DNA of 64,000 bases from JAYQPQ01 sp038145405 (GCA_038145405.1 JAYQPQ010000002.1:8602-72601); one strand, 5' to 3'; positions 43,573 through 53,625 are shown, numbered from the stretch's first letter. Numbers and translations: made by a program. Notes: generated by a model not told the origin, from the sequence alone.

Positions 43573-44439
43573 TCAGCCAAATCGGCCCGTGATGTAGTCT
43601 TCAGTTAACTGGTGCTCAGGATTGGTGAACACCACTTCGGTCGAGTTCACCTCGATCAGTTTACCCAAGTGGAAGTAGGCTGTCCGGTTCGACACGCGCG
43701 CGGCCTGCTGCATGGAGTGAGTAACGATGGCGATGGTGTAGTTGTTGGACAACTCCGTCATCAGTTCCTCAATGCGCGCTGTCGCAATGGGGTCCAGTGC
43801 CGAACAGGGTTCATCCATCAGGATTACCTCGGGGCTGATGGCAATGGCCCGCGCGATACAGAGGCGCTGCTGCTGGCCTCCGGAAAGCCCGGTACCCGGC
43901 GAGTGCAGTCGATCCTTCACTTCGTCCCAAAGGCCAGCGCGGCGCAGGCTGGTTTCCACTACCTCATCCAGATCCTCCTTGCGCGAACAGAGGCCGTGAA
44001 TTTTCGGCCCATAGGCGACATTCTCGTAAATGGTCTTGGGAAAGGGATTGGGCTTCTGAAATACCATCCCAACCCGGGCGCGCAACTTCACCGGATCCAT
44101 GTCGCGGCGGTAGACCTCTTCGCCGTCCAGCAGAATATCCCCGCTGACCCGACAGCCGGGAATGGTGTCGTTCATGCGATTAAGACAGCGCAGGAAGGTC
44201 GACTTGCCGCAACCCGAGGGGCCGATCATGGCGATGATCTCGTTACGCGCAATGTCCAGGCTGACATCGAATATGGCCTGCTTTTCGCCGTAAAAGACGT
44301 TGATATTGCGCATGGAAAACTTGGCGCTTTCCAGCAGCGCTTTGCCTACGGTTTTCACATGTTCGTGCTCGGTGAGCATGCTTGCCTCGGTGCCTTTTGC
44401 AGAAGCGGTGTGGGCCAGGCCCAGATCCAGGGTTGTCAT
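43573..44439 (-). CDS. pstB: Phosphate ABC transporter ATP-binding protein PstB
   Basis: PstB drives phosphate uptake. It has Walker A GPSGCGKST, the PstB stretch RCLNRMNDTIPGCRVSGDI, signature LSGGQQQRLCIARAIA and Walker B VILMDEPCSALDP. The 288 residues include an N-terminal extension of ~35 residues before the ATPase; a later start may be used, as other ATGs lie inside it (for example before LTEHEH). It lies 7 bases after pstA. Confidence 0.96.
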   Translation of the reverse strand: MTTLDLGLAHTASAKGTEASMLTEHEHVKTVGKALLESAKFSMRNINVFYGEKQAIFDVSLDIARNEIIAMIGPSGCGKSTFLRCLNRMNDTIPGCRVSGDILLDGEEVYRRDMDPVKLRARVGMVFQKPNPFPKTIYENVAYGPKIHGLCSRKEDLDEVVETSLRRAGLWDEVKDRLHSPGTGLSGGQQQRLCIARAIAISPEVILMDEPCSALDPIATARIEELMTELSNNYTIAIVTHSMQQAARVSNRTAYFHLGKLIEVNSTEVVFTNPEHQLTEDYITGRFG

Positions 44440-44446
44440 GAAAATG

Positions 44447-45733
44447 CTACCAGCGTCGTTCGAGTTTTTTGCGCAGCAGCACGGCTGCGGAGTTCATACT
44501 GATAAGGAAGGCCAAGAGTACCAGAATGGCTCCGGATGTCTTCTCCACAAAGGCGCGCTCGGGGCTGTCGGCCCACAGATAAATCTGCACCGGCAGCACG
44601 GTGGAGGAATCGGTCAGCGAACCCGGCACATCGACGATAAAGGCCACCATGCCGATCATCAGCAACGGAGCCGTTTCACCCAGGGCGCGCGCCATGCCGA
44701 TAATGGACCCGGTGAGCATGCCCGGCATTGCCAGCGGCAGGACGTGGTGCATCACGGTCTGGGTATGTGATGCGCCAACACCCAGCGCCGCCTCGCGAAT
44801 CGAGGGTGGCACCGCCTTGATGGACGAGCGGCTGGAAATAATGATGGTCGGCAGGGTCATGACCGTCAGCACCAGACCACCTACTAAGGGCGCCGAACGA
44901 GGCATGCCAAAGAAGTTGATAAATATTGCCAGGCCGAGCAAGCCAAAAATAATGGAGGGCACGGCGGCCAGGTTATTAATATTCACCTCGATGATCTGGG
45001 TGAAGCGATTTCGCGGAGCGAACTCCTCCAGGTAGAGCGCGGCCGCCACGCCGATCGGAAAGGACAGCGCCAGGGTCACCACCAGGGTCAGCAGGGACCC
45101 CACCACGGCGCCGAGAATGCCGGCTTGCTCGGGTTCGCGCGAATCGCCAGAGGTAAAGAAGGCACCGTTGAAAGCCAGGCGCAGGGCGCCCTGCTGCTCG
45201 AGTTCGTCGAGCCACTGCAGCTTGAGGTCGGATACCCGGCGTTGAGTCTCCGGCAGGCTGGTATTGATATAGCCCTTGCGGTACATATCGACTTCGTCGT
45301 CGGCGGTGAGCCAAAGCCTTTGTCGCGTCCCCAGCCACGCGGGATTTTCCTGCAAGGCGTCGGCCAGGTAATAAGTGGCCCCCGAGCTCACTAGGCTGAG
45401 CAGATCGCGCCGTTCGGCGCGCGCCGTGACATGGGGAAAGCGCTCGAAGATGGCTTCGCGCAGAGCGGCATCCACATTGGCATCGGCCAGATCTTCGGCG
45501 CTGGCGGAAGCGGGCAGGCCCAGACGTTCCGGACTGAAATCCACTTCCAGCTGCACCTGAGCCTGAAAAAAGGCGAGGTGGCCCTTGCGCAAAATGTCGC
45601 CAAACAGCAGCGCCAGCACGGCTAGACCGAAGAAAATTGCCAGGCGTCCATACCACTGGAATCGGGCCTCGGCGCGGTAGCGTCTTTGCAAACCGGCATT
45701 GATCAGGGCGAGGCTTTCCGAGGGGCTATTCAT
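44447..45733 (-). CDS. pstA: Phosphate ABC transporter permease PstA, long form
   Basis: The 428-residue permease has one N-terminal span (~32-50), an extracytoplasmic insert of about 160 residues, and the C-terminal transport domain (SFPIGVAAALYLEEFAP, EAALGVGASHTQTVMHHVLP, RALGETAPLLMIG). The long insert is usual in gammaproteobacterial PstA of this branch but absent from E. coli PstA. It overlaps pstC by 8 bases. Confidence 0.95.
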   Translation of the reverse strand: MNSPSESLALINAGLQRRYRAEARFQWYGRLAIFFGLAVLALLFGDILRKGHLAFFQAQVQLEVDFSPERLGLPASASAEDLADANVDAALREAIFERFPHVTARAERRDLLSLVSSGATYYLADALQENPAWLGTRQRLWLTADDEVDMYRKGYINTSLPETQRRVSDLKLQWLDELEQQGALRLAFNGAFFTSGDSREPEQAGILGAVVGSLLTLVVTLALSFPIGVAAALYLEEFAPRNRFTQIIEVNINNLAAVPSIIFGLLGLAIFINFFGMPRSAPLVGGLVLTVMTLPTIIISSRSSIKAVPPSIREAALGVGASHTQTVMHHVLPLAMPGMLTGSIIGMARALGETAPLLMIGMVAFIVDVPGSLTDSSTVLPVQIYLWADSPERAFVEKTSGAILVLLAFLISMNSAAVLLRKKLERRW

Positions 45734-47108
45734 ATTGCTCCCGATAACGGTTCACCACCCAGAGGGCAATGATGTTCAGAATCAGGGTGACGACAAAGAG
45801 CACCAAGCCCAAGGCAAAGGCTGCCAGGGTCTTGGCACTGTCAAACTCCTGATCGCCCACCAGCAGAGTGACGATCTGCACTGTTACCGTGGTTACCGAT
45901 TCCAGGGGATTGGCCGTGAGGTTGGCCGCCAGGCCGGCTGCCATGACCACGATCATGGTTTCGCCAATGGCCCGCGACACGGCCAGCAGCACGCCACCGA
46001 CAATGCCCGGCAGCGCCGCTGGGATAATCACGCGGCGCACTGTCTCGGACTGGGTTGCACCCAAGCCGAAAGAGCCATCGCGCAAGGATTGGGGCACGGC
46101 GTTGATGACATCGTCCGATAGCGACGATACGAAGGGAATAATCATTATGCCCATGACTAGACCGGCGGCCAGCGCGCTCTCCGATGAGGTGACAAAGCCC
46201 AGTTGCTCGCCCCAGTCGCGGATAAAGGGAGCCACTGTTAAGGCAGCAAAGAATCCGTACACCACGGTGGGAATGCCCGCCAACACTTCCAGCAGCGGTT
46301 TGGCGATGCCACGCAGTCGGGGGCTGGCGTATTCGGCCAGATAGATGGCAGACATGAGGCCGACGGGTACGGCTACACACATGGCCACAAAGGAAATTTG
46401 CAGGGTACCGACGAACAGCGGCACCGCGCCGAAGGAACCGGAAGCACCCACCTGATCCGTACGAATGGCGGTTTGCGGACTCCAGTGCAGACCACCAATA
46501 AACTCCCAGAAGGACACCTGCTGGAAAAACCGAAGAGCTTCAAACAGCACGGAGAGCACTATGCCCAGGGTGGTGAGGATGGCGATCAGCGAGCAGGCCA
46601 TCAACAGCGCGCGCAGGGTAAATTCAACCTCATTGCGCGCCGCCAGTTGCGGGCGAATGCGGCGCACCGCCAACACCAGTCCGACCAGCGACAAGGCCAG
46701 TACCACCAGGGTCATCCACCAGCGATTGACGCGCACCAGATTCTGGCTGTAATCGGCGGCCGCCAGCAGGGTGGGGTCAGTCGAGACCAGCGTACCGCTG
46801 GCGACATTGGCGATTTGCGCCAGTAGCAGACTGCGTTCGCCCGGCGTGGCGGGCAGCTGGGCCTCGGGGATAGACAGCAGAGTCAGCTCGCGGATAAGTA
46901 GGTCATCGAGCCCAAACCAGAGCAACAACAGTACGAGTGCGGGCAGGCCCGACCAGTAGGCCACCATGCTGCCGTAATAGGAGGGCAGCGAATGCAGGAA
47001 ACGCTGGCCACCCACGCCCTGGGCGAGCTGACGGGAACGGAGGCGCCCGAGGACGAAGCCGAAACCCGCCAGCAACACGACCAGGATGAGAAGAGATGAA
47101 AACCCCAT
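45726..47108 (-). CDS. pstC: Phosphate ABC transporter permease PstC, long form
   Basis: The 460-residue permease has an N-terminal region with two to three spans and an extracytoplasmic loop, then the transport domain (VPVGLMSAIYLAEYASP, GIPTVVYGFFAALTVAP, GSFGLGATQSETVRRVIIP, RAIGETMIVVMAAG). It partners with PstA. It lies 47 bases after pstS. Confidence 0.95.
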   Translation of the reverse strand: MGFSSLLILVVLLAGFGFVLGRLRSRQLAQGVGGQRFLHSLPSYYGSMVAYWSGLPALVLLLLWFGLDDLLIRELTLLSIPEAQLPATPGERSLLLAQIANVASGTLVSTDPTLLAAADYSQNLVRVNRWWMTLVVLALSLVGLVLAVRRIRPQLAARNEVEFTLRALLMACSLIAILTTLGIVLSVLFEALRFFQQVSFWEFIGGLHWSPQTAIRTDQVGASGSFGAVPLFVGTLQISFVAMCVAVPVGLMSAIYLAEYASPRLRGIAKPLLEVLAGIPTVVYGFFAALTVAPFIRDWGEQLGFVTSSESALAAGLVMGIMIIPFVSSLSDDVINAVPQSLRDGSFGLGATQSETVRRVIIPAALPGIVGGVLLAVSRAIGETMIVVMAAGLAANLTANPLESVTTVTVQIVTLLVGDQEFDSAKTLAAFALGLVLFVVTLILNIIALWVVNRYREQYE

Positions 47109-47155
47109 GCTGCAATGATATCAGCAGACGGATGACATGCAGATGACTAAGGCGA

Positions 47156-48280
47156 TCAGTGGTGCACGACCGCCATATTTTCCAGGCTTTCCACCAATGC
47201 GTCGTATTCATCTGCGGCCAGCGGAATCAGTCCGCGGTCGGACAAATAGCCAAATTCACCCACCGCGTTCTCACTGACGAACTCGTTGAGGAATTCCATC
47301 ATGCCGGGTACCACGCCAATGTGGTTCTTCTTGACGTAGATGAAGAGGGGGCGAGATACCGCGTAATCGCCGCTGGCGATGGCATCGAAGTCCGGTGCCA
47401 CACCCTCGATGGCGTGTCCGCGCACGATGTCCTGGTTCTGGTCGAGAAAGCTAAAGCCCATGATGCCCACCGCACGCGGGTTGGCGCCGAGCTTCTGCAC
47501 GATCAGATTGTCGTTCTCGCCGGCTTCGATGAACTTGCCGTCTTCGCGAATTTTGAAGGAGAGGAGTTCGACCAGGTCCGCGCCGGTGGGGTTACCCAAG
47601 CCACGCGTCATCTCGGCATAGGCTTCGGCATTGACACCGAGACCGGTCAGAGCCTCACGCAGGTCAGCCGCGCTCACGCCTTCCAGTTCGTGCAGCAACT
47701 CAATGCTCTCGGCGCCCGGCAGCATGACGAGTTCCAAAAAGGCGTCGCGCGTGCCAGAGGTCGGCGGCGGGCCGAGCACTTCGATGGCTTCATTGGGCAG
47801 TGCCGGATTCACCTGCTGCCAGGTCTGGTAGGGGTTGCGCACCAGTTGACCTGAGGCGTTGGGCACCCAGGCAGCCAGTGCCAGATATATATCGCGCAGA
47901 CTCAGACTCATCTGCTGACCTGCCATGGAGCTGACCAGCACGATGCCGTCATAGCCGATTTTCAATTCGACCACCTCAACGCCCCTGGCTTCACAGTCGG
48001 CCAGTTCAGAATCGGTGATGGCGCGCGAGGCATTGGTTACATCGGGGAAGGCTTCGCCGACGCCGGCGCAAAATTGTTTCATGCCACCGCCGGTGCCAGT
48101 AGACTCCACCTTTGGCGTCTTGAACCCGGTGGAACGACCAAAACGTTCGGCAACCAGCGTAGTAAAGGGATATACGGTAGAGGATCCGACCACGCTGATC
48201 TGATCGCGGGCCGCCCACACCGGGCTGGTACCAAGCAGGGTTAAGCTGAACAGTGCGCTGAGAATGCGAAGTTTAGACAT
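47156..48280 (-). CDS. pstS: Phosphate-binding protein PstS
   Basis: PstS captures phosphate in the periplasm. The 374-residue protein has a signal peptide (ILSALFSLTLLGTSPVWA), then VVGSSTVYPFT for anion binding, ESTGTGGGMKQFC (phosphate contacts) and PPPTSGTRDAFLEL near 195. It is first in the operon and sits behind a strong PHO box. Confidence 0.96.
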   Translation of the reverse strand: MSKLRILSALFSLTLLGTSPVWAARDQISVVGSSTVYPFTTLVAERFGRSTGFKTPKVESTGTGGGMKQFCAGVGEAFPDVTNASRAITDSELADCEARGVEVVELKIGYDGIVLVSSMAGQQMSLSLRDIYLALAAWVPNASGQLVRNPYQTWQQVNPALPNEAIEVLGPPPTSGTRDAFLELVMLPGAESIELLHELEGVSAADLREALTGLGVNAEAYAEMTRGLGNPTGADLVELLSFKIREDGKFIEAGENDNLIVQKLGANPRAVGIMGFSFLDQNQDIVRGHAIEGVAPDFDAIASGDYAVSRPLFIYVKKNHIGVVPGMMEFLNEFVSENAVGEFGYLSDRGLIPLAADEYDALVESLENMAVVHH

Positions 48281-48313
48281 GATCTCTATTCGGGGTAGCT
48301 GAGGTTGGGCGCC

Positions 48314-48347
48314 AAATTACTGCAGAATAATGACAGAAATATGACAC
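48314..48347 (-). promoter_or_regulatory. PHO box and -10 of the pstSCAB-phoU promoter
   Basis: Read leftwards, GTGTCAT (48347-48341) and CTGTCAT (48336-48330) form an 18-base PHO box with an 11-base period; a degenerate third half-site CTGCAGT follows (48325-48319). TAATTT at 48319-48314 lies 10 bases after the box, the usual -10 position. This site controls pstS. Confidence 0.88.
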
Positions 48348-48393
48348 TCAGACAGCCAGGGGGCTGCCGGCAACAGGGTCGAGGGGGGCTGGC

Positions 48394-48915
48394 GTGAACC
48401 GAATTATTCAGCTTGTTGATAGCGCCAATGATTGGCTTGCGCGCCTGCTTGGTTGGGCGTTGATTGCCATGGTCTTAACCACCTGCGTACTAGTGCTACT
48501 GCGCTACCTGGCGAACGCTGGCAACCTGGTATTTCTGCAGGAGCTGATCATTTACCTGCACGCCACTTCCTTTATGCTCGGCGCGGCCTGGGTGCTCAAA
48601 TGCGACAACCACGTGCGGGTGGATGTGTTCTACCGCCGCGCCTCCGCGCGTCGAAAGGCATGGGTCAATGCACTGGGTAACCTGGTCTTTCTGATGCCGC
48701 TGGCGGTCTTCCTGCTGCTGTCGAGCCACTCCTTTGTGGCGCGCTCCTGGCAGTTTATGGAAGCCTCACCCGAGCCGGGCGGCATTCCGGCCGTGTTCCT
48801 CCTGAAAAGCCTGATACCGGCCATGGCGTTGCTGCTCCTGCTGCAGGGCGCGGTCGAACTGGCGCGCTCGGCGCTGACCCTGATAGACGCTGCATCGGAG
48901 CACGAAGATGGTTGA
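48394..48915 (+). CDS. dctQ: TRAP transporter small permease subunit (DctQ family)
   Basis: The 173-residue protein has four membrane helices typical of DctQ (LLGWALIAMVLTTCVLVLLR, FLQELIIYLHATSFMLGAAW, VLKCDNHVRVDVFYRR). It starts at GTG 48394 with GAGGGGGG upstream. It overlaps the large permease gene by 8 bases. TRAP transporters import organic acids using a Na+ or H+ gradient. Confidence 0.92.
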   Translation: MNRIIQLVDSANDWLARLLGWALIAMVLTTCVLVLLRYLANAGNLVFLQELIIYLHATSFMLGAAWVLKCDNHVRVDVFYRRASARRKAWVNALGNLVFLMPLAVFLLLSSHSFVARSWQFMEASPEPGGIPAVFLLKSLIPAMALLLLLQGAVELARSALTLIDAASEHEDG

Positions 48916-50272
48916 ATTCGTCCCCCTGCTGATGTTTCTGACGGTATGCCTTGCCCTGATGCTGGGCTATCCGGTGGCCTTCACCCTGGGTGGCACGGCG
49001 CTTCTGTTTGCCGGTCTCGGAATCGTCGCCGGGGTCTTTGACCCGGCCCTGCTCCTGGCCATGCCAGATCGCATCTTCGGCATCATGATCAACGAGTCGC
49101 TGACCGCCGTACCGCTGTTTGTCTTTATGGGCGTTACCATGGAGAAGTCGCGCATCGCGGAAGCCCTGCTGGAGAACATGGCGCGCCTGTTCCGCGGCCT
49201 GCCGGCCGGGCTCGGCATCTCGGTGGTTTTTGTCGGCATGCTGCTGGCGGCCAGTACCGGCATCGTCGGCGCCACTGTGGTCGCCATGGGTCTGATGTCG
49301 CTGCCGACTATGCTCAAGCGCGGCTACGATCCCAGCCTGGCGACAGGCACCATCTGTGCCACCGGCACCCTGGGGCAGATCATTCCTCCTTCCATTACCC
49401 TGATTTTGCTTGGCGAGGTGATTTCCAACGCCTACCAGCAAGCCCAGTTGGCCAGCGGCAGGTTCCAGACGGATACGGTGTCCATCGGCGACCTTTTCGC
49501 CGGCGCCTTTATCCCCGGGTTGATCCTGGTGGTGGCTTACGCGGTCTACCTGCTGCTGACGGGCATATTGAAGCCCCAATCGGCGCCGCGTATGGAGGAG
49601 AGCGCAGCACTGGATTGGCGCGATGTCGTTCTCAGTCTGTTGCCGCCGCTCATTTTGATTGTGGTGGTGCTGGGCTCGATCCTGGCTGGCATTGCCACCC
49701 CTTCGGAAGCCGCCGGTGTCGGCGCCCTGGGCTCCCTCATCATGGCCGCGTTGAAGCGCCAACTGAATCTGAATATCCTGCGTCAGGTGTCGCGCGAGAC
49801 GCTCTCTACTACCGGCATGATCTTCCTTATTCTCATTGGTGCGTCGGTATTTTCGCTGGTGTTCCGCGGCTTTGGCGGCGAGATGCTGGTGCGGGATATT
49901 TTTGATCAGCTGCCAGGCGGCACCCTGGGTGCGCTGGCACTGGTGATGCTGGTGATTTTTCTACTTGGCTTTATTCTCGACTTTATCGAGATCACCTTCG
50001 TGGTGGTGCCCATCGTCGGTCCGGTGCTGCTGGCTATGGGCGTCGACCCCATCTGGCTGGGCGTCATGATCGCGCTCAACCTGCAAACCTCATTCCTGAC
50101 ACCACCCTTCGGTTTTGCGCTGTTTTATCTCCGGGCGGTGGCGCCGCCGGAAATTGAGACCATGCATATCTACCGCGGCGTGATTCCCTTTATCCTGATC
50201 CAGCTGGCAACACTGGTCGCGCTGATTCTCTGGCCCGCCCTGGCGACCTGGCTACCCGGCATCCTGGGTTAG
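48908..50272 (+). CDS. dctM: TRAP transporter large permease subunit (DctM family)
   Basis: The 454-residue protein has about 12 helices and DctM hallmarks (GYPVAFTLGGTALLF, ESLTAVPLFVFMGVTMEKS, GTLGQIIPPSITLILLG, GFILDFIEITFVVVPI, TPPFGFALFYLR). It forms the transport channel with DctQ. Its stop overlaps by 4 bases that of the convergent binding-protein gene (TTAG at 50269-50272). Confidence 0.95.
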   Translation: MVEFVPLLMFLTVCLALMLGYPVAFTLGGTALLFAGLGIVAGVFDPALLLAMPDRIFGIMINESLTAVPLFVFMGVTMEKSRIAEALLENMARLFRGLPAGLGISVVFVGMLLAASTGIVGATVVAMGLMSLPTMLKRGYDPSLATGTICATGTLGQIIPPSITLILLGEVISNAYQQAQLASGRFQTDTVSIGDLFAGAFIPGLILVVAYAVYLLLTGILKPQSAPRMEESAALDWRDVVLSLLPPLILIVVVLGSILAGIATPSEAAGVGALGSLIMAALKRQLNLNILRQVSRETLSTTGMIFLILIGASVFSLVFRGFGGEMLVRDIFDQLPGGTLGALALVMLVIFLLGFILDFIEITFVVVPIVGPVLLAMGVDPIWLGVMIALNLQTSFLTPPFGFALFYLRAVAPPEIETMHIYRGVIPFILIQLATLVALILWPALATWLPGILG

Positions 50273-51399
50273 CGCAGGTTGTACATGGCCTGCTCGGAAA
50301 TGCGATGCCAGGGCGTGACCTGCTGCTGAAACTCCCGGTAACTCTGGTAAATGCGCGCAAAGTCGGCATCGCTAGCGGCCTGTTCGGCGTAATAAGTTTC
50401 AGCGGTTTCGCGCAGCCAGTCGATGACGCTGTCCGGCAGCGGCTGGGGCACGATCCCGGATTCCGCCAGTTCGGCCAGGGCGACCGCGTTACCCATGGTG
50501 TACTCGTCGAGCATATCGCCGTTGACGGCGCGTGCGGCAACCTGAACGATGGCCTGCAGATCGGCCGGCAGCCGGTTCCAGGCATCCAGATTGATCAGAA
50601 ATTCCAGCATCGAACCGGGTTCGTGCCAACCGGGGTAGTAGTAGTTGCGGCCCACTTCCTGCAGGCCGAAGGCGCGATCGTTGTAGGGTCCCACCCACTC
50701 GGTGGCGTCGATCACGCCGGTCTGCATGGACGAATAGATATCGGCACCGGCCAGATTAAGAGCTGTGCCTCCGGCTTCCGAAAACACCTCGCCTGCCAAA
50801 CCCGGGATGCGCATTTTGAGTCCGCGCAGGTCGGCAATACTGTTGACCTCGCGGTTGAACCAGCCCGCCATCTGCACGCCGGTGTTGCCGCCAGGCAGGG
50901 GCAGAACGTCGTAGGGTCGGTAAATCTCCTGCCAAAGTTCGAGCCCGCCGCCGTAGTAAATCCAGGCGTTCATTTCCTGCGCGTTCATGCCAAAAGGAAT
51001 GCTGGAGAAGAAGGGTGCGCTGGGGATCTTGCCCTTGATGTAGTAGGCGCCGGAGTGGCCCATTTCCACGCTGCCGGATGAAACGGCGTCGAAGACGCCC
51101 AGTGCGGGAACCAACTCGCCGCCGCCGTAAACTTCGATCTGCAGACGCGCTGCCGACATGCGCTCGACCATCTCGGCAAATTTTTCCGGGCCCGCACCCA
51201 GTCCGGGAAAGTTTTTCGGCCAGGCTGTCACCATGCGCCAATGGAACTGGGTCCCGGCCTGGCTGCCATCGGCGATGACCACCGCCCCACTGCGATCAAA
51301 ATGCGCCGCTTTTTCGGCGACGAAGAGACCGCTGACCAATACCAGCAGCGCCACCAGGCCGAGAATGACCAAGGGTGTGTAGGATCGATCAGTAGGCAT
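50269..51399 (-). CDS. dctP: TRAP transporter substrate-binding protein (TakP-like DctP family)
   Basis: The 376-residue protein (ATG 51399, preceded by GGGGGG) has an N-terminal hydrophobic segment (~9-28) and a DctP body. WPKNFPGLGAGPEKFAEM, YGGGELVPALGVFDAV, GNTGVQMAGWFNREV and DATEWVGPYNDRAFG match the branch that binds 2-oxo monocarboxylates (TakP-like) or similar acids. The N-terminal segment lacks an obvious cleavage site, so the protein may be membrane-tethered. The gene faces the dctQM genes rather than joining them. Confidence 0.9.
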   Translation of the reverse strand: MPTDRSYTPLVILGLVALLVLVSGLFVAEKAAHFDRSGAVVIADGSQAGTQFHWRMVTAWPKNFPGLGAGPEKFAEMVERMSAARLQIEVYGGGELVPALGVFDAVSSGSVEMGHSGAYYIKGKIPSAPFFSSIPFGMNAQEMNAWIYYGGGLELWQEIYRPYDVLPLPGGNTGVQMAGWFNREVNSIADLRGLKMRIPGLAGEVFSEAGGTALNLAGADIYSSMQTGVIDATEWVGPYNDRAFGLQEVGRNYYYPGWHEPGSMLEFLINLDAWNRLPADLQAIVQVAARAVNGDMLDEYTMGNAVALAELAESGIVPQPLPDSVIDWLRETAETYYAEQAASDADFARIYQSYREFQQQVTPWHRISEQAMYNLR

Positions 51400-51450
51400 A
51401 GTCCCCCCGCTGCAGATTTTTGTGCAGTCTACTCCATCTGCCTTCGACAA

Positions 51451-53625
51451 TCAGGCCTGCTGCAGACGAGCATAGGACAGCACCAGCCACTTACTGCCGG
51501 CCTGGTCAAAATTGACCTGTACCCGGGCGTGAGCGCCCTGCCCCTCGAAGCTCAAAATGACGCCCGGGCCAAAACTGGGGTGCAACACGCGTTGACCCAA
51601 GGCAAAGCCGGTGGCAGTGCCCGGATCGCTGGTGCTAAAACGCCGCGATGCCGTGCCTGGCCGCGACAGAGGAGCAGGGCGCGGCGCGATCTGCACGCGT
51701 ACTTCTTCCCGCAATTCAGCCGGAATATCCCGCACGAATCGCGATATGCCGTTGTACCTTTCGTCGCCATGCAGTCGCCGCGATTCGGCATAGGTCAGCA
51801 CCAGTTTTCTCATGGCGCGGGTGATGCCCACATAGCAGAGACGGCGTTCTTCTTCGAGACGGCCCGGCTCATCCGCTGACATCGAATGGGGAAAGAGGTT
51901 TTCCTCCATCCCGGCCATGATCACCAGCGGAAACTCCAAGCCCTTGGCCGAGTGGAAGGTCATCATCTGCACCGCGTCCTCGTGCGCTTCTGCCTGCTGC
52001 TCGCCCGCTTCCAGAGTGGCCTGCGCCAGGAACTGCGGCAGCACTAGCTCCTCAGTATTTTCCGGTTCAAAGGATTTACAGGCGCTGACCAGTTCGAACA
52101 GGTTGTCCACGCGCGCCTGACCTCGCTCGCCTTTTTCTGCACGATGGAATTCCAGCAGACCGGTGCTGTTGAGCAAATGGTCGACGCCTTCGTGCAAGCT
52201 CAGGGACGCAAGATCCTGCTCGAGCTGATTGACCAGCTGCAGAAAACCATAAAGCGCGTTGGCCGCGCGCGCTGCCAGGGCACCGGAATCGATCAGCTGC
52301 AGGGCGGCCTGCCACAAGGACATACGCCGCTCGCGCGCGAGACTGCGCACCTCGTCGATGGTCTTGTTACCAATGCCGCGCGTCGGTGTGTTGACTACGC
52401 GTTCAAAGCCTTGGTCGTCGTTGCGATTGACCACCAGACGCAAATAGCCCAGGGCATTCTTGATTTCCAGACGCTCGTAGAAACGCTGCCCACCATAGAT
52501 GCGATAGGGTATCTGCAGGCGCAGCAGGGATTCCTCGATCACCCGCGACTGGGCGTTGGATCGATAAAGAATGGCCATTTCCGAGCGATTGGTACCCGCT
52601 TCAAAGGCGCGCTGCAGGGTGTCGGCGATAAAGCGCGCTTCGTCCTGTTCGTTGAACGCCGCATAGAGCGCAATGGGCTCGCCATGCGGCAGATCGGTCC
52701 AGAGATTCTTGCCAAGCCGTTCGGCGTTGCGCGAGATGACCGCGTTGGCAGCCTGCAGAATGGTGCCGGTAGAGCGGTAATTCTGCTCCAGTCGGACAGT
52801 GACGGTGTCCGCGTGGGCACGGGCAAATTCGCGAATATTTTCTACGCGCGCTCCACGCCAGCCGTAAATGGACTGGTCGTCGTCTCCCACAACCGTGAGG
52901 GCCGCGCTGTTTCCCGCCAGCAATTTTAGCCAGGCGTACTGGATATGGTTGGTATCCTGAAATTCGTCGACCAGAATATGGCGGAACTGACGACGGTAGT
53001 GTGCCAACAAATTTTCGTCGTCGCGCAACAGCTCGAAACAGCGCAGCAACAGTTCACCAAAGTCGACCACGCCCTGGGCGCGGCAGTAGTCCTCATAGGC
53101 TTGGTAGATACGCCCCTGGGTGGCGGCGAAGGGATCGCTGTCGGTCCGGCATTGGGCCGCTCGCTCCCCTTCATCCTTGCGCGCATTGATAAACCACTGG
53201 GCCTGACGCGGCGACCAGCGCGTGTCGTCCAGGCCCAATCCCAGGATGACCCGCTTGATCAAGCGCTGCTGATCATCGGCATCGATGATCTGAAAGTGTT
53301 GCGGCAAACCGGCCTCGGCATGATGCTGACTGAGCAGACGATGGGCCAGTCCGTGAAAGGTGCCTACCCACGTGCCACGGGTCGGAATGCCGAGCATGGC
53401 TTCGATGCGTTCGCGCATTTCCCGCGCCGCCTTATTGGTAAAGGTCACCGCCAGGATGGCGTAGGGCGACAGACGCTCGACATCGAGCAGCCAGGCAATG
53501 CGATGCACCAGCACGCGCGTCTTGCCGCTACCGGCTCCGGCCAGCACCAGTAGGTGGGGTGATTCACAAGTGACAGCTTCCCGCTGGGCAGGATTCAAGG
53601 CGTCGAGAATGGGGGTAATATCCAA
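51451..53625 (-). CDS. uvrD: DNA helicase II (UvrD)
   Basis: UvrD unwinds DNA in nucleotide-excision and mismatch repair. The 724-residue protein has the SF1 motifs: GAGSGKT (Walker A), TFTNKAAREM, VDEFQDTN, GDDDQSIYGWRGA, LEQNYRST and TFHSAKGLEF. I place the start at TTG 53625, preceded by GGAAG at 5 bases, giving LDITPILDALNPAQREAV as the usual opening. The frame runs on to 53670 without family matches. No clear LexA box is visible. Confidence 0.96.
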   Translation of the reverse strand: MDITPILDALNPAQREAVTCESPHLLVLAGAGSGKTRVLVHRIAWLLDVERLSPYAILAVTFTNKAAREMRERIEAMLGIPTRGTWVGTFHGLAHRLLSQHHAEAGLPQHFQIIDADDQQRLIKRVILGLGLDDTRWSPRQAQWFINARKDEGERAAQCRTDSDPFAATQGRIYQAYEDYCRAQGVVDFGELLLRCFELLRDDENLLAHYRRQFRHILVDEFQDTNHIQYAWLKLLAGNSAALTVVGDDDQSIYGWRGARVENIREFARAHADTVTVRLEQNYRSTGTILQAANAVISRNAERLGKNLWTDLPHGEPIALYAAFNEQDEARFIADTLQRAFEAGTNRSEMAILYRSNAQSRVIEESLLRLQIPYRIYGGQRFYERLEIKNALGYLRLVVNRNDDQGFERVVNTPTRGIGNKTIDEVRSLARERRMSLWQAALQLIDSGALAARAANALYGFLQLVNQLEQDLASLSLHEGVDHLLNSTGLLEFHRAEKGERGQARVDNLFELVSACKSFEPENTEELVLPQFLAQATLEAGEQQAEAHEDAVQMMTFHSAKGLEFPLVIMAGMEENLFPHSMSADEPGRLEEERRLCYVGITRAMRKLVLTYAESRRLHGDERYNGISRFVRDIPAELREEVRVQIAPRPAPLSRPGTASRRFSTSDPGTATGFALGQRVLHPSFGPGVILSFEGQGAHARVQVNFDQAGSKWLVLSYARLQQA

